From assembly GCF_000024965.1 (NCBI RefSeq), contig NC_013530.1, positions 2,542,001 through 2,606,000 on the forward strand: DNA of 64,000 bases. The letters run 5' to 3'. The stretch comes from Xylanimonas cellulosilytica DSM 15894 (GTDB lineage Bacteria > Actinomycetota > Actinomycetes > Actinomycetales > Cellulomonadaceae). Shown here piece after piece: positions 1-7,496 of this stretch; positions within the stretch are counted from its first letter, which is position 1, and every line of letters begins with the position of its first letter. A program made the translations under genes and the position numbers. The notes under the pieces were generated by a model. It saw nothing but the letters and a program-made list of their open reading frames with translations. It ran no database searches and was not told where the DNA came from.

Positions 1-2
1 CC

Positions 3-296
3 GCTGTCTTGGTCCTCCTCACCGCGTGCTCAGACGACCACGCAGAGTTCATCGAGCGCGCACGCGCTTCGCTAGATGAAGGTGGCAACCAGAACGTGTC
101 GTCAATGTCCGACGACGACCTTGCGGACATCGGCACAGCGATCTGTCTGATCGCCACAACCGAGGACCCGGGACTCTTCCAAGAAGCTGTCGATCGTGCA
201 GCGATATACCACGAGCAGATCGGATCCCAGGATGACTGGGACCGACTTCTCGTCATCGCGCACGAGACGCTATGCCCAGAAGCCGACCCGGGCTGA
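3..296 (+). CDS. Putative lipoprotein, DUF732-like, 5' end outside window
   Basis: The frame is open from the first bases of the window, so the true start and most of the signal peptide are missing. The visible start reads AVLVLLTAC, a hydrophobic stretch ending in a lipobox, so a lipid-anchored exported protein is likely. The mature part is about 88 residues, acidic, with two further cysteines (in AICLI and ETLCP) that could form a disulphide. The spacing of these cysteines and the motif MSDDDLADIG resemble the small DUF732 family of actinobacterial secreted proteins. No enzymatic motif is visible. Family assignment is by eye. Confidence 0.55.
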   Translation, partial: AVLVLLTACSDDHAEFIERARASLDEGGNQNVSSMSDDDLADIGTAICLIATTEDPGLFQEAVDRAAIYHEQIGSQDDWDRLLVIAHETLCPEADPG

Positions 297-580
297 CCAT
301 CACGGGCTTGACCGCGACGTTCCCCCAGCCACTTCGGCACTGCGAGCCCGGTACGCACTCAGTTGAGTGATGGTGGACTCGCCGAGCAGCCCCGGCGACC
401 GCCGCCGAAGCTGAGCAGGGTCGGCAGTCTCCCTGGTGATTCACCCTCGACTTATCCACATCTTCGTCCGATCGGAACCGACGTTGCGCCTTGCTGTGCG
501 ATGTTCGAACCGGCTGAGCAAGAGGTGTGGCGGCTCTGATGGGGCGTGTGTACGTGGCGCGTCGAGGGTGCGGCCGAGGG
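297..580. other. Intergenic stretch without recognisable gene
   Basis: No convincing reading frame or RNA gene is seen here. The stretch contains one TTATCCACA nonamer at 452-460, which matches a DnaA box but stands alone. It separates the lipoprotein gene from an integrase remnant, so it is probably scar DNA left by past mobile-element activity. Confidence 0.4.
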
Positions 581-980
581 GCGGCACCGCGGGTGCGTAA
601 GGAGGTGATCGGGATGGCGACGACGGCGGTGGAGGTTGGGCTGCGCGTGGGCGACTCCGAGTGGGACGAGTTCATCGACCACCTCGCCAAACGCAAGCTC
701 GAGCTCGGCACCTGCGGCCGCGCCTACGGCACCGGCTGCCAACACGAACACGCATGCATCCCGCTGCCCCATGCTCCGCCCCGACCCCGCCCAGCACAGC
801 ACCGCACAGCAGGCTGGAAGCGATCATCGACTCTCTCACCGAGCGCATCGCCGAAGCCCCGCCCACGGCTGGGTGGGCGAGGTAGACGGACTACAGGCCA
901 GCCTCAACGCTGCACGGCTCAAGCTCGTCCAGATGCAACGCACCGCGACGAACCTCGGGATGCCCAGAATGCCGCGATAG
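581..980 (+). pseudogene. Remnant of a site-specific integrase C-terminal region (multiple frameshifts)
   Basis: Pieces of one protein can be read only by switching frames. DEFIDHLAKRKLELGTCGRA and HEHACI lie in frame 2 up to about 761. RCPMLRPDP follows in frame 3 from 762. RLEAIIDSLTERIAEA lies in frame 1 from 811. HGWVGEVDGLQASLN returns to frame 3 from 864 and runs to a stop at 978-980. This cysteine/histidine-rich tail and the coiled segment after it are typical of the C-terminal extension of large actinobacterial phage-type integrases and transposases. At least three frameshifts mean it cannot make a functional protein. The catalytic domain is not present upstream, so this is an old fragment of a second mobile element. 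Confidence 0.65.
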
Positions 981-1007
981 CCCCGGAACCTGCGTGGCCC
1001 CCGCGCC

Positions 1008-2018
1008 TTACCGCAGCTCCTGGGCGATCTGCCTGACGTTCGCGTTGATCGTCACGGTTGCCATCGCTCCGTTGACCAGCGGAAGGTGCGGCGGCACATG
1101 CCCGATCTCGACGTCGAACACGATCGGCAGCTCAAGACGGCCGAGGGCGTCGAGTACCGCCTGCTCCTGAGTCATGTTCGGGTTGTCCGCGGCGTTGGTC
1201 CGCCCGATGAGAATCGCGGTTGCGTGCTCGAACCAGCCGGCCAGCCGAAGCGCGTGAAGGTTCCGGCAGATCGTGGCTGCCTCGTCCTCTGCCGCTTCGA
1301 GGTAGACGATCAGGCCGTCCTCCGCGTGCTGCCGACCGAACGCCGCCACATCGCCAAACGGCGTGCCCGCCAGGTTCGTCACCGTCTCGATGCATCCGCC
1401 GATCAGGCGGCCCCGCGCGTTGAGCGAGTCCGCGCCGTGCAGCCGCCAGGTCCCTTCACCGACCGCACGCCACTGAACCGCCCGAACGTCCTCAGTGAAG
1501 CGCGTGTAGGTGGCAATCAGGCCCGAGTCGCGCTGAACGTGCGGTCCCGGACCAGATGCGAGCTCGATCCACGGCAGCAGGCCAGCCGGCGGCTCATAGG
1601 GAGTATCGGCCAGGTTGTCGCCGTGCATCGTCGCCCAGCCGAGCCTCGTCGTGATGGGCAGCAGGACGGTCGACATGTCCGAGAAGCCGACCAGCCATGT
1701 GGGCTCGGCCTCAGCCAGAGCGTCCCAGTCGAGCAGGTCAACCAGGTCGATGGCGGTCTCCCCACCCCACGGCGGCACGACGCATCGGATCTCGGGATCA
1801 CACAGCATCGCGGTGAGCTCGGCGGCACGTCGTTCGGCCGGACCGGCCGTGATGCCGGACCCGTCCATGCACTCGCCGACGACGACCTCGTACCCCGCAT
1901 TGCGAAGCCAGTCGACGCTGAAGGCCACTCGTTCGGCTCCCGGTCCGGCGGCACCGGCAGAAGGTGAGGTCACCGCGATCTTGTCGCCTGGTCGGAGCGG
2001 AGCCGGGAAACGAAGCAT
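1008..2018 (-). CDS. S66-family LD-carboxypeptidase (LdcA/MccF-like)
   Basis: The 336-residue product matches the S66 peptidase family, which removes the terminal D-amino acid from L,D-peptides in murein recycling (LdcA) or cleaves microcin C-type nucleotide-peptides for immunity (MccF). The N-terminus reads LRPGDKIAVTSPS. The nucleophile elbow GFSD places Ser113, GGCIET gives Glu211, and IGHVPPHLPL gives His307, so the Ser-Glu-His triad is complete. The start at 2018 is preferred over the in-frame codon at 2039 because a CAGGAT hexamer sits six bases upstream, as in other leaderless genes of this window. It lies between two degraded mobile-element genes, so it may be cargo. LdcA and MccF activity cannot be told apart by motif alone. 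Confidence 0.85.
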   Translation of the reverse strand: MLRFPAPLRPGDKIAVTSPSAGAAGPGAERVAFSVDWLRNAGYEVVVGECMDGSGITAGPAERRAAELTAMLCDPEIRCVVPPWGGETAIDLVDLLDWDALAEAEPTWLVGFSDMSTVLLPITTRLGWATMHGDNLADTPYEPPAGLLPWIELASGPGPHVQRDSGLIATYTRFTEDVRAVQWRAVGEGTWRLHGADSLNARGRLIGGCIETVTNLAGTPFGDVAAFGRQHAEDGLIVYLEAAEDEAATICRNLHALRLAGWFEHATAILIGRTNAADNPNMTQEQAVLDALGRLELPIVFDVEIGHVPPHLPLVNGAMATVTINANVRQIAQELR

Positions 2019-2129
2019 GGCCCGATCCTGCCAGGTCACCGCGGTCCACCCCCAACATCGCTACGCCCCACACTCCGTCCCAGGAGCACCGCGCACCTGT
2101 CAGTCATGAACTACGAGCGATCGAACTGG

Positions 2130-2500
2130 TGCAGAAATGAACTGGGCCACGTGTTGCTCCACGGCCCGGACAACCCGGACGCCGTCCAGCATCGCGGGAT
2201 CGCCGAGGTCGAGGCCGAGTCGGTCGCGCTATGGTCGGCGCCGCGCACGGCCTGGACACGAGCACGTACACGGTCCCGTACGTGACCACGTGGGCGTCGT
2301 CCGTCGAGGGCAAGACGCCGGTCGAGGTCATCATCGAGACCGCCGACCGCGTCCGGAAGACCGCCGTGACGATCCTGGACCGCCTCGACACCGTCCAGCT
2401 CGGCAACGGCGAGCCTCCCGGACTCGCCGCTACCCGGCGCAGTTCCTCCGCTCCGGCGACGCCCGTCCGCACACCGGCCCTGGACGGAGCACCCCTGTGA
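2130..2500 (+). pseudogene. Truncated, frameshifted ArdC-like antirestriction/zincin protein remnant
   Basis: In one frame the sequence reads NELGHVLLHGPDN, followed by EVEAESVAL, the zinc-peptidase part of ArdC-like proteins. The catalytic HExxH has become NELGH at the break point. Around 2230 the reading must shift by one base, after which AAHGLDTSTYTVPYVTTWA and a helical tail continue to a stop at 2498-2500. In intact relatives this is one protein, with an N-terminal ssDNA-binding domain that protects incoming DNA during conjugation. The N-terminal domain is missing here and the core is frameshifted. The tail end overlaps the GTG of the next gene by GTGA, so the downstream gene was once translationally coupled to it. 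Confidence 0.6.
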
Positions 2501-3030
2501 AGCACCTGACTCCCGACCCCGGCACGCTCCGCCGCGCCAGCATCACCGTGCGCGAGGACAGCACCCTCGACGTCCGCCTCGACGGGCACCCGTTCGACGG
2601 CGCCTCCGAGTGGACGCCCGTCGGGCCGCCCGCGATCGGCATGGTCCTCGACAAGCTCCGGACCGTGACCGGCGAGCGGACGCGCGTCGACATCCGCCTC
2701 GCCGACGGCACCCAGGACGTCGAGTTCCTCGTCCCCGACCAGTCCCCCGAGCCGCCCGCACCGTCGGCGCCTAACCAGCCGACGACGACGGTGCGGCACA
2801 CGCGCGGCGGGACCGTGTTCGGCGTCTCGCAGGGCGGCTTCCGGCCCGGCGAGAAGGTGTCCATCGCCGTCGTCGTCTCCACCTCCGACGCCGACATCGA
2901 CGGCGTCGCGAACCTGCGGCTACCGCCCGGACTCCTCGCCGGCCGACCCTTCACGATGCTCCTCCTCGGCCACAAGTCCGGTTCCGTCGTCATCCATGAC
3001 CCGCACGACGCCGCCCGGAGCGCAGCATGA
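2497..3030 (+). CDS. Hypothetical protein of the mobile element
   Basis: This 177-residue protein starts with GTG overlapping the stop of the broken ArdC-like gene, and its own TGA overlaps the ATG of the coupling-protein gene. It is therefore part of a tight transfer operon. No signal peptide or membrane segment is seen. It has an N-terminal half rich in ITVREDSTLDVRLDG-type beta strands, a proline-rich linker near residues 85-100, and a C-terminal half with GGFRPGEKVSIAVVV. Similar small proteins sit directly before TraG/FtsK-like ATPases in actinobacterial elements, so an accessory role in DNA transfer is likely. No catalytic motif was recognised. Confidence 0.7.
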   Translation: MKHLTPDPGTLRRASITVREDSTLDVRLDGHPFDGASEWTPVGPPAIGMVLDKLRTVTGERTRVDIRLADGTQDVEFLVPDQSPEPPAPSAPNQPTTTVRHTRGGTVFGVSQGGFRPGEKVSIAVVVSTSDADIDGVANLRLPPGLLAGRPFTMLLLGHKSGSVVIHDPHDAARSAA

Positions 3031-4805
3031 ACAACCCGACCACTGCACGCGCAGGGAACGACACGCTGACGAACGTCGCCCTCGGTGCGCTCGTCGCTGG
3101 CCTCGCTCTCGCCGGACTGCTCCGGGCCGCGGCGATCCTGGCGACCCACCTGACGGGGCGGCCGTCCCCGGAAGGGAACCTTGTCGCAGGTTTCCGCGTC
3201 CTCGCGGACCCGTCGGGCCCCGCAGTCGTCTTCGACTCGCCCGGCCTGACCGCCGTCGCCTATTGGTCCGTTCTCGCCGTCCTGGTGCTCGCCTCCGGGA
3301 GCGTCGCCGTCGTCGGGTGGCGGGTGTTCCGGCCGGGGGCGGTCCGGTCGGACGGGTTCGCTACCCGGGCCGACGTCGCCAAGCACGCCTCCGCGCGAGC
3401 CCTGCGGAAGCGATCCAAGTACCTGCGGCCGTCCCTCGGCCGACGCCGTCGACCGGAGGACGTCGGCTACCTCCTCGGCCGCTACCAGGGCCGAGAGCTG
3501 TGGGCCTCGGTCGAGGACTCGTTCCTCGTCATCGGCCCCCCGCGCATGGGCAAGGGCGAGCACATCGTCATCAACGCGATCCTCGACGCACCCGGCGCCG
3601 TCGTGACCACGTCGACCCGACCCGACACCCTCGCCGTCACCCTCAGAGCGCGCGAACGCCGGGGACCTGTCGCCGTCTTCGACCCGCAACGCCTCGCACC
3701 CGGCCTGACCACCGGCCTGCGCTGGTCACCGATCCGCGGCTGCGAGGACGAAGAGGTGGCGTCGCTGCGGGCTCGCGGTCTCGCGTCGACGACCGGGTTC
3801 GGTGGGCACGACACCGACAACAGCGGCTACTGGCAGGGCCTGACCCGCAATGTCCTCGAGTGCCTCCTGCACGCCGCAGCGCTCGGCGCCCGCTCCCCCG
3901 CCGACCTCTACCTGTGGTCCAAGACCCCGGCCGCCGCGCAGGAAGCGGTCGCGATCCTGGCGGCCCACCCCGACGCGGCACCGCGCTGGGCCGAGACCCT
4001 CAACGCGCAGGTCAACGCCGACCCCCGCACCCGCGACTCCGTGTGGGGAGGCGTCTCCCTCGCCCTCGGATCGCTCAACACCCGCACCGTCATGGACGCC
4101 GTCAGCCCCGGACCCGGCGAACACTTCGACCCCGAAGCATTCCTGCGTGCAGGCGGCACCCTCTACCTACTCGCGACCAGCGCGGGCTCGGGCGGCGTCG
4201 CACCCCTGGTCGGGGCGTTCATCGAGGACATCACCGAGACCGCCAAGCGCCTCGCGGCCCGCTCCCCGATGCAGCGCCTCGACCCGCCGCTGCTCCTCGC
4301 GCTCGACGAGATCGGCAACCTCGCACCCCTGCCCACCCTCCCGGCGTTGATGTCCGACGGCGGCGGCTCGAACATCACCGTCATGCCCGTCCTCCAGTCC
4401 TGGGCACAAGCCCGCAACGCCTGGGGCACCGAGAAAGCAGGAGCCATCTGGGAAGCCGCCATCGTCAAGATCAACCTCGGCGGCTCCGCCGTCGCCCGCG
4501 ATCTCCAAGACGTCTCCGCCCTCCTCGGCGAACGAGACGACACCACCTACTCCACGTCGATCGGAGCCGACGGCTCCAAGTCCACCTCAGCGTCTGTCCG
4601 ACGGGTACCCGTCATGTCACCGCAGCAACTGCGCGCCATACCCCGGGGCAAGGCCCTCATCCTGCTGCGCTCAGTCGCGCCGATGATCGCCGACCTGCGT
4701 CCGTGGCGGTCTCGGAAGGACCGCAAGCAGCTCCTCGCGGACCAGCAGGACGTCGAGGCCAGGCTCGCGCGCGGCGCGGTCCTCGACCGAGTGGTGTCCC
4801 CGTGA
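3027..4805 (+). CDS. VirD4/TraG-like type IV coupling ATPase
   Basis: The 592-residue protein would deliver relaxase-bound DNA to a transfer channel at the membrane. Two hydrophobic helices lie near residues 15-40 and 72-98, followed by a cytosolic ATPase. Walker A is GPPRMGKGEH at 170-179, and Walker B is LLLALDEIG at 422-430 with Asp427 and Glu428. Downstream, the segment NITVMPVLQSWAQARNAWG matches the TraM-recognition (TraG/TraD C-terminal) region, which links ATPase to relaxosome. The ATG overlaps the previous stop. No relaxase or mating-channel gene is seen in the window, so the element's other transfer genes, if present, lie upstream of it. Confidence 0.88.
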   Translation: MNNPTTARAGNDTLTNVALGALVAGLALAGLLRAAAILATHLTGRPSPEGNLVAGFRVLADPSGPAVVFDSPGLTAVAYWSVLAVLVLASGSVAVVGWRVFRPGAVRSDGFATRADVAKHASARALRKRSKYLRPSLGRRRRPEDVGYLLGRYQGRELWASVEDSFLVIGPPRMGKGEHIVINAILDAPGAVVTTSTRPDTLAVTLRARERRGPVAVFDPQRLAPGLTTGLRWSPIRGCEDEEVASLRARGLASTTGFGGHDTDNSGYWQGLTRNVLECLLHAAALGARSPADLYLWSKTPAAAQEAVAILAAHPDAAPRWAETLNAQVNADPRTRDSVWGGVSLALGSLNTRTVMDAVSPGPGEHFDPEAFLRAGGTLYLLATSAGSGGVAPLVGAFIEDITETAKRLAARSPMQRLDPPLLLALDEIGNLAPLPTLPALMSDGGGSNITVMPVLQSWAQARNAWGTEKAGAIWEAAIVKINLGGSAVARDLQDVSALLGERDDTTYSTSIGADGSKSTSASVRRVPVMSPQQLRAIPRGKALILLRSVAPMIADLRPWRSRKDRKQLLADQQDVEARLARGAVLDRVVSP

Positions 4806-4832
4806 AGGCCGCAACACCTCCCGCCGAGGTAT

Positions 4833-4852
4833 TGTGTACACATCGGTACACA
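4833..4852. promoter_or_regulatory. Palindromic operator upstream of Phd-like antitoxin
   Basis: TGTGTAC at 4833-4839 and GTACACA at 4846-4852 form a perfect inverted repeat with 7-base arms and a 6-base spacer, ending 15 bases before the antitoxin ATG. Antitoxins of the Phd/YefM type bind such palindromes to repress their own promoter, so this is the likely autoregulatory site. Confidence 0.6.
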
Positions 4853-4867
4853 CACCGGGAGGCACCG

Positions 4868-5116
4868 ATGTCCGTCACCCCCGTCGGGATCCGCGAGTTC
4901 CGCGCCGGCCTCGCCGGCTACGTCGACTCGGACACCCCCGTCGCCGTGCAGCGCCACGGCCACACGGTCGGGTTCTTCATCCCGGTCAAGGTCGACCTGA
5001 CTGCCGAGCGCGACGCATTCGTCGCCGCGGCTGCCAAGCTCGACGCGCTCCTCGCCGACGAGGACGTCGACGCCATCGTGCGCGACTTCGATGCCCTGCG
5101 CCGCGGAGACGCGTAG
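4868..5116 (+). CDS. Phd/YefM-like antitoxin
   Basis: The 82-residue product begins SVTPVGIREFRAGLAGYVD and continues with PVAVQRHGHTVGFFIPV, the usual Phd/YefM pattern: an N-terminal strand-helix DNA-binding fold followed by a short strand, then a charged C-terminal helix that would neutralise a toxin. ATG at 4868 is preceded by GGGAGG and by a perfect palindrome. A cognate PIN or RelE toxin would be expected right after it. The next bases (5116-5223) encode only a short frame with no toxin motif, so this looks like an orphan antitoxin or one whose toxin has been lost. Orphans of this type can act as anti-addiction genes or plain regulators. Confidence 0.72.
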   Translation: MSVTPVGIREFRAGLAGYVDSDTPVAVQRHGHTVGFFIPVKVDLTAERDAFVAAAAKLDALLADEDVDAIVRDFDALRRGDA

Positions 5117-5171
5117 TGGAGGTCGCCAGGAGCATCGTCCTTGAGTTCGTGGACGTGCGTGGCGTGCCAAC

Positions 5172-5194
5172 CCCCGCCAGCGAGGTTGGCGGGG
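5172..5194. terminator. Hairpin after antitoxin gene
   Basis: CCCCGCCA at 5172-5179 pairs with TGGCGGGG at 5187-5194 around a 7-base loop. There is no U-run, so it is a possible weak terminator or mRNA-stabilising hairpin for the antitoxin transcript. Confidence 0.4.
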
Positions 5195-5245
5195 AAGCCG
5201 AAGACGGTCCGCGCCCCTGTTAAGGCGAGAGAGGAGGGCCGTGCG

Positions 5246-5340
5246 GTGACGGGTCCGCGGGAGCGGGCCGAGCTGATCGACGCGTTCGCGTGTTTGGCGA
5301 GCCTCGACGCGCCGAGCAACGCGTACGGACTGACCGCGGT
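5246..5340 (+). pseudogene. Possible N-terminal fragment of a lost gene
   Basis: A GTG at 5246, just after a GAGGAGGG ribosome-binding site, opens a frame reading TGPRERAELIDAFACLASLD and then APSNAYGLTAVSV. This looks like genuine coding sequence, but beyond about 5340 the frame becomes proline/arginine-rich noise lying antisense to the next gene. I read it as the 5' stub of a gene cut off by rearrangement. No function can be assigned. Confidence 0.3.
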
Positions 5341-6140
5341 CAGTGTGTGCCCGGGGAGTCCCACCCGGCATCGAGTCCCAGGATCGTGCTGGCGACGTCC
5401 GTGGGCAGCAACGTCGACCAGACGATCTCGCCCGGCTCAGGGTTCATGCCCGCGATCTCGGACGGTTCAGGTTGCCAGTCATCGGCTGCCACCCCCGGCA
5501 CGCAGTCCAGCAGCAGTGCGAACACCGCCGGGTCGGGGATGCCTTCAGCGATGATCGCCAGGTATGCTTCGCCGCCATCGTCCGCACGGACCAGGGCCTT
5601 GATCCGGTGCGCCCGGAACTCGGCGACGGCCACACCGCCGGACGTCATCGACATCGCAATCAGGTGGATCACGAGACGCCGCATCGTTCGCCGCCACGCC
5701 ACCGCGCCCTCACCGAGCAGCCGCTTCCAGTCCCAGTCCGCGGGAAGCAGGTACGTCGTCGAGACCGTTCGACCCGTCGTCGACTCGCGCTGGATCGATG
5801 CGTAGAAGTCGCGCTGCGGGCTGTCGTTCTGTCGGCGGCCAGCAGCGCCCAACCACCACGCGCCAACACGATCCGGGAGATCTTCAGGCCGTTCCACACG
5901 GCTGAGGTGTGTCACCACCGCACGCTGGTCACCGGTCTTGACCTTGAACCAGACGCGGTCGGCCAGCGAGAGCACCCGTTCGGCACCGCCCGCGTCGCGC
6001 TGCTTCGGGACCATCTGCGCAGCCACGACGACTGGATGAGCGACCTCGTCGAGCGGCATGCCAAGGTCGGGGACGTCTACGCCGAGATCACCCAGGCAGC
6101 GTCTGGTCGGGCGAACCCGTTCCGAACCGGTCTCCGTCAC
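5340..6140 (-). CDS. Protein of unknown function coupled to an RHH regulator
   Basis: This 266-residue protein has no family that I recognise. Its GTG start overlaps the TGA of the upstream ribbon-helix-helix gene as GTGA, so the two are translationally coupled. The middle of the protein is a likely compact domain: WFKVKTGDQRAVVTHL near residue 65, WWLGAAGRRQ near 95, LLPADWDWKRLL near 131, then AEFRAHRIKALVRAD and EAYLAIIAEG. The C-terminus is acidic and proline-rich (DDWQPEPSE). No signal peptide or membrane helix is visible. A small DNA-binding gene followed by a larger cytosolic gene is the layout of many toxin-antitoxin or defence modules, but no nuclease, kinase or transferase motif is evident. 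Function is open. Confidence 0.7.
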   Translation of the reverse strand: MTETGSERVRPTRRCLGDLGVDVPDLGMPLDEVAHPVVVAAQMVPKQRDAGGAERVLSLADRVWFKVKTGDQRAVVTHLSRVERPEDLPDRVGAWWLGAAGRRQNDSPQRDFYASIQRESTTGRTVSTTYLLPADWDWKRLLGEGAVAWRRTMRRLVIHLIAMSMTSGGVAVAEFRAHRIKALVRADDGGEAYLAIIAEGIPDPAVFALLLDCVPGVAADDWQPEPSEIAGMNPEPGEIVWSTLLPTDVASTILGLDAGWDSPGTH

Positions 6141-6394
6141 GCGGGCACGCCGCCGAGATCGTCGAGCTCCTCTGCGCTCAGGCCCGTCATGAAGGAGACG
6201 GCGGTCTCGTCGGTGCCGTTCAGCCGGCCGAGTGCCGCCTTGATCCCCGCGTTGATCTCGTCGCGGTGGGTGTCGATGTACTCACGCACGGCTGCGTCGA
6301 CGATGTCCTTCTTCGAGCGCGACAGGAAATGTGCCGCGTGCGAGACAAGCTCGTCCGTCTCGGTATCGACCTTGATCGGCGCGGTGGTCGCCAT
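6137..6394 (-). CDS. Ribbon-helix-helix DNA-binding protein (antitoxin-like)
   Basis: The 85-residue product starts TTAPIKVDTETDELVSHAAH and continues FLSRSKKDIVDAAVREYID, which matches a ribbon-helix-helix fold: one DNA-contacting strand, then two helices for dimerisation. The C-terminal half (DETAVSFMTGLSAEELDDLGG) is acidic, as in antitoxin tails. ATG at 6394 has GGGAGG eight bases upstream. Three tandem 8-base repeats lie 23-46 bases before the start and are the likely operator. It overlaps the unknown 266-residue gene by four bases. It would bind its own promoter as a dimer chain and possibly neutralise the neighbour. Confidence 0.75.
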   Translation of the reverse strand: MATTAPIKVDTETDELVSHAAHFLSRSKKDIVDAAVREYIDTHRDEINAGIKAALGRLNGTDETAVSFMTGLSAEELDDLGGVPA

Positions 6395-6416
6395 GGCGGT
6401 GCCTCCCTACGAGTCC

Positions 6417-6440
6417 GCAAAGTGCCAGAGTACCAAAGTA
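6417..6440 (-). promoter_or_regulatory. Three tandem 8-bp repeats, probable RHH operator
   Basis: GCAAAGTG (6417-6424), CCAGAGTA (6425-6432) and CCAAAGTA (6433-6440) are head-to-tail 8-base units sharing C-A-A/G-A-G-T. MetJ, ParD and omega-type ribbon-helix-helix proteins bind tandem 7-8 base units cooperatively, so this is the expected autoregulatory site of the adjacent gene. Confidence 0.6.
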
Positions 6441-6534
6441 TCCTCCGCTCCCCTGTCGGTGAACGCGTCGTGCACACCTGACCTCCAGGAGCGGTGTCCA
6501 CGCGCGGACCCGCGCGGAGTGCCAAGGGGTCGTC

Positions 6535-6987
6535 GTGACCATCCCGACCCGGCAGTGCATCGTCGGTGAGATCGCCTCGAAGCCGCGGTGGAAGAAGACG
6601 AGCCGCGGCGAGGTCCGGTTCTTCGCCCGTATCAAGGTCGTGGCCCGCCGTGAGCGGCCGGACGGCTCGATGAGCGAGCCGACCGAGTCGTTCCACAACC
6701 TTGTCGCGTACGGCCACCCGGCCGAGCGGGCCCGCGCCCGCCTCCGGTACGGCGACGTCGTGATCGCCGCCGGCTTCGTGCGCACGTACGAGTACCTGTC
6801 CGACGGCGCGGAGCGCTACGGCGAAGAGTTCGTCGTCAGCTGGTGGGGCCACGAGGCGTGGACCACGACCTACTCGGTCGACCGCACCCGCCCGCCGACC
6901 ATGCTCCCGTTTCGGCGCCGCGCCCTGTCGCGCCCGGCCGCCCTGGCGTCACTCAGAACGGCGCCCGTCGTAGCGGTGACCCGATGA
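6535..6987 (+). CDS. SSB-like OB-fold protein
   Basis: This 150-residue protein resembles a single-stranded DNA-binding protein. GEIASKPRWKKTSRGEVRFF, ESFHNLVAYGHPAERARARL and GDVVIAAGFVRTYEYL follow the strand order of an SSB OB-fold (residues about 8-105). The C-terminal 45 residues are basic and lack the acidic DDDIPF-type tip that recruits partner proteins in chromosomal SSBs. The start is GTG at 6535. It is the first gene of a rightward run of five element genes. Element-borne SSBs coat transferred single strands, which fits the coupling ATPase nearby. Confidence 0.78.
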   Translation: MTIPTRQCIVGEIASKPRWKKTSRGEVRFFARIKVVARRERPDGSMSEPTESFHNLVAYGHPAERARARLRYGDVVIAAGFVRTYEYLSDGAERYGEEFVVSWWGHEAWTTTYSVDRTRPPTMLPFRRRALSRPAALASLRTAPVVAVTR

Positions 6988-7496
6988 GCGGCGCCCGACT
7001 CCCCGACGAGTTCGCGCCCGGCCCGGTGAACTGGAACGAGCTCGGCCCCGGAGAGGCGGCCGAGCAGTGGTGCGCGCTGGACGCCTGGGTGACCTGGCTG
7101 CGCCGCTCGTACGGCATCTCGACCCTGGAGATCCCGCCGTTCTGGCACCGGCACGACGAGCTCGTCTGGGAACTCTCCGCGCTGCGCCAGCACTGGCTCG
7201 CCTGCTACAGCGACGGCGCCAGCCTCTCCGCGCCGATCCAGTGGCACCGCGACTTCGCCGACGCCCGCAAGCGCCTGCGCGACTGGGTCGCCGCATGCGG
7301 CACCTCGGCGACATCGGACCGGCCGACCCTCGTCCCCGCTTGGCCGGGCGACGACCTCGACGCGACCGACGTCGGCCCGGACCGGATCCTGACCGACCGC
7401 ACCGAAGACTTCCGCGCCGTCGTCAACGCCGACATCGCATACCGCGACGCCGTCCTGGCCGCCAACGTCGCCGTCCTCGACATGGACGGTGCGTGA
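6984..7496 (+). CDS. DUF4913-like mobile-element protein
   Basis: The 170-residue product has the segment QWCALDAWVTWLRRSYGIS, then EIPPFWHRHDELVWELSALR and a tail around PIQWHRDFADARKRLRDW. These match the helical, tryptophan-rich DUF4913 proteins found in actinobacterial plasmids and integrative elements. Function is unknown. ATG at 6984 overlaps the stop of the SSB-like gene, and its own TGA overlaps the next ATG, so it is co-translated with both neighbours. No membrane segment or catalytic motif was seen. Confidence 0.7.
   Translation: MSGARLPDEFAPGPVNWNELGPGEAAEQWCALDAWVTWLRRSYGISTLEIPPFWHRHDELVWELSALRQHWLACYSDGASLSAPIQWHRDFADARKRLRDWVAACGTSATSDRPTLVPAWPGDDLDATDVGPDRILTDRTEDFRAVVNADIAYRDAVLAANVAVLDMDGA

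Noticed and set aside
452-460. DnaA-box nonamer TTATCCACA
   Set aside because: It is a single copy with no neighbouring boxes, AT-rich unwinding region or dnaA/dnaN genes, so not an origin.
5116-5223. Toxin gene after the Phd-like antitoxin
   Set aside because: The 35-codon frame has no toxin-family motif and ends in a composition unlike a folded protein. It is kept only as a question under findings.
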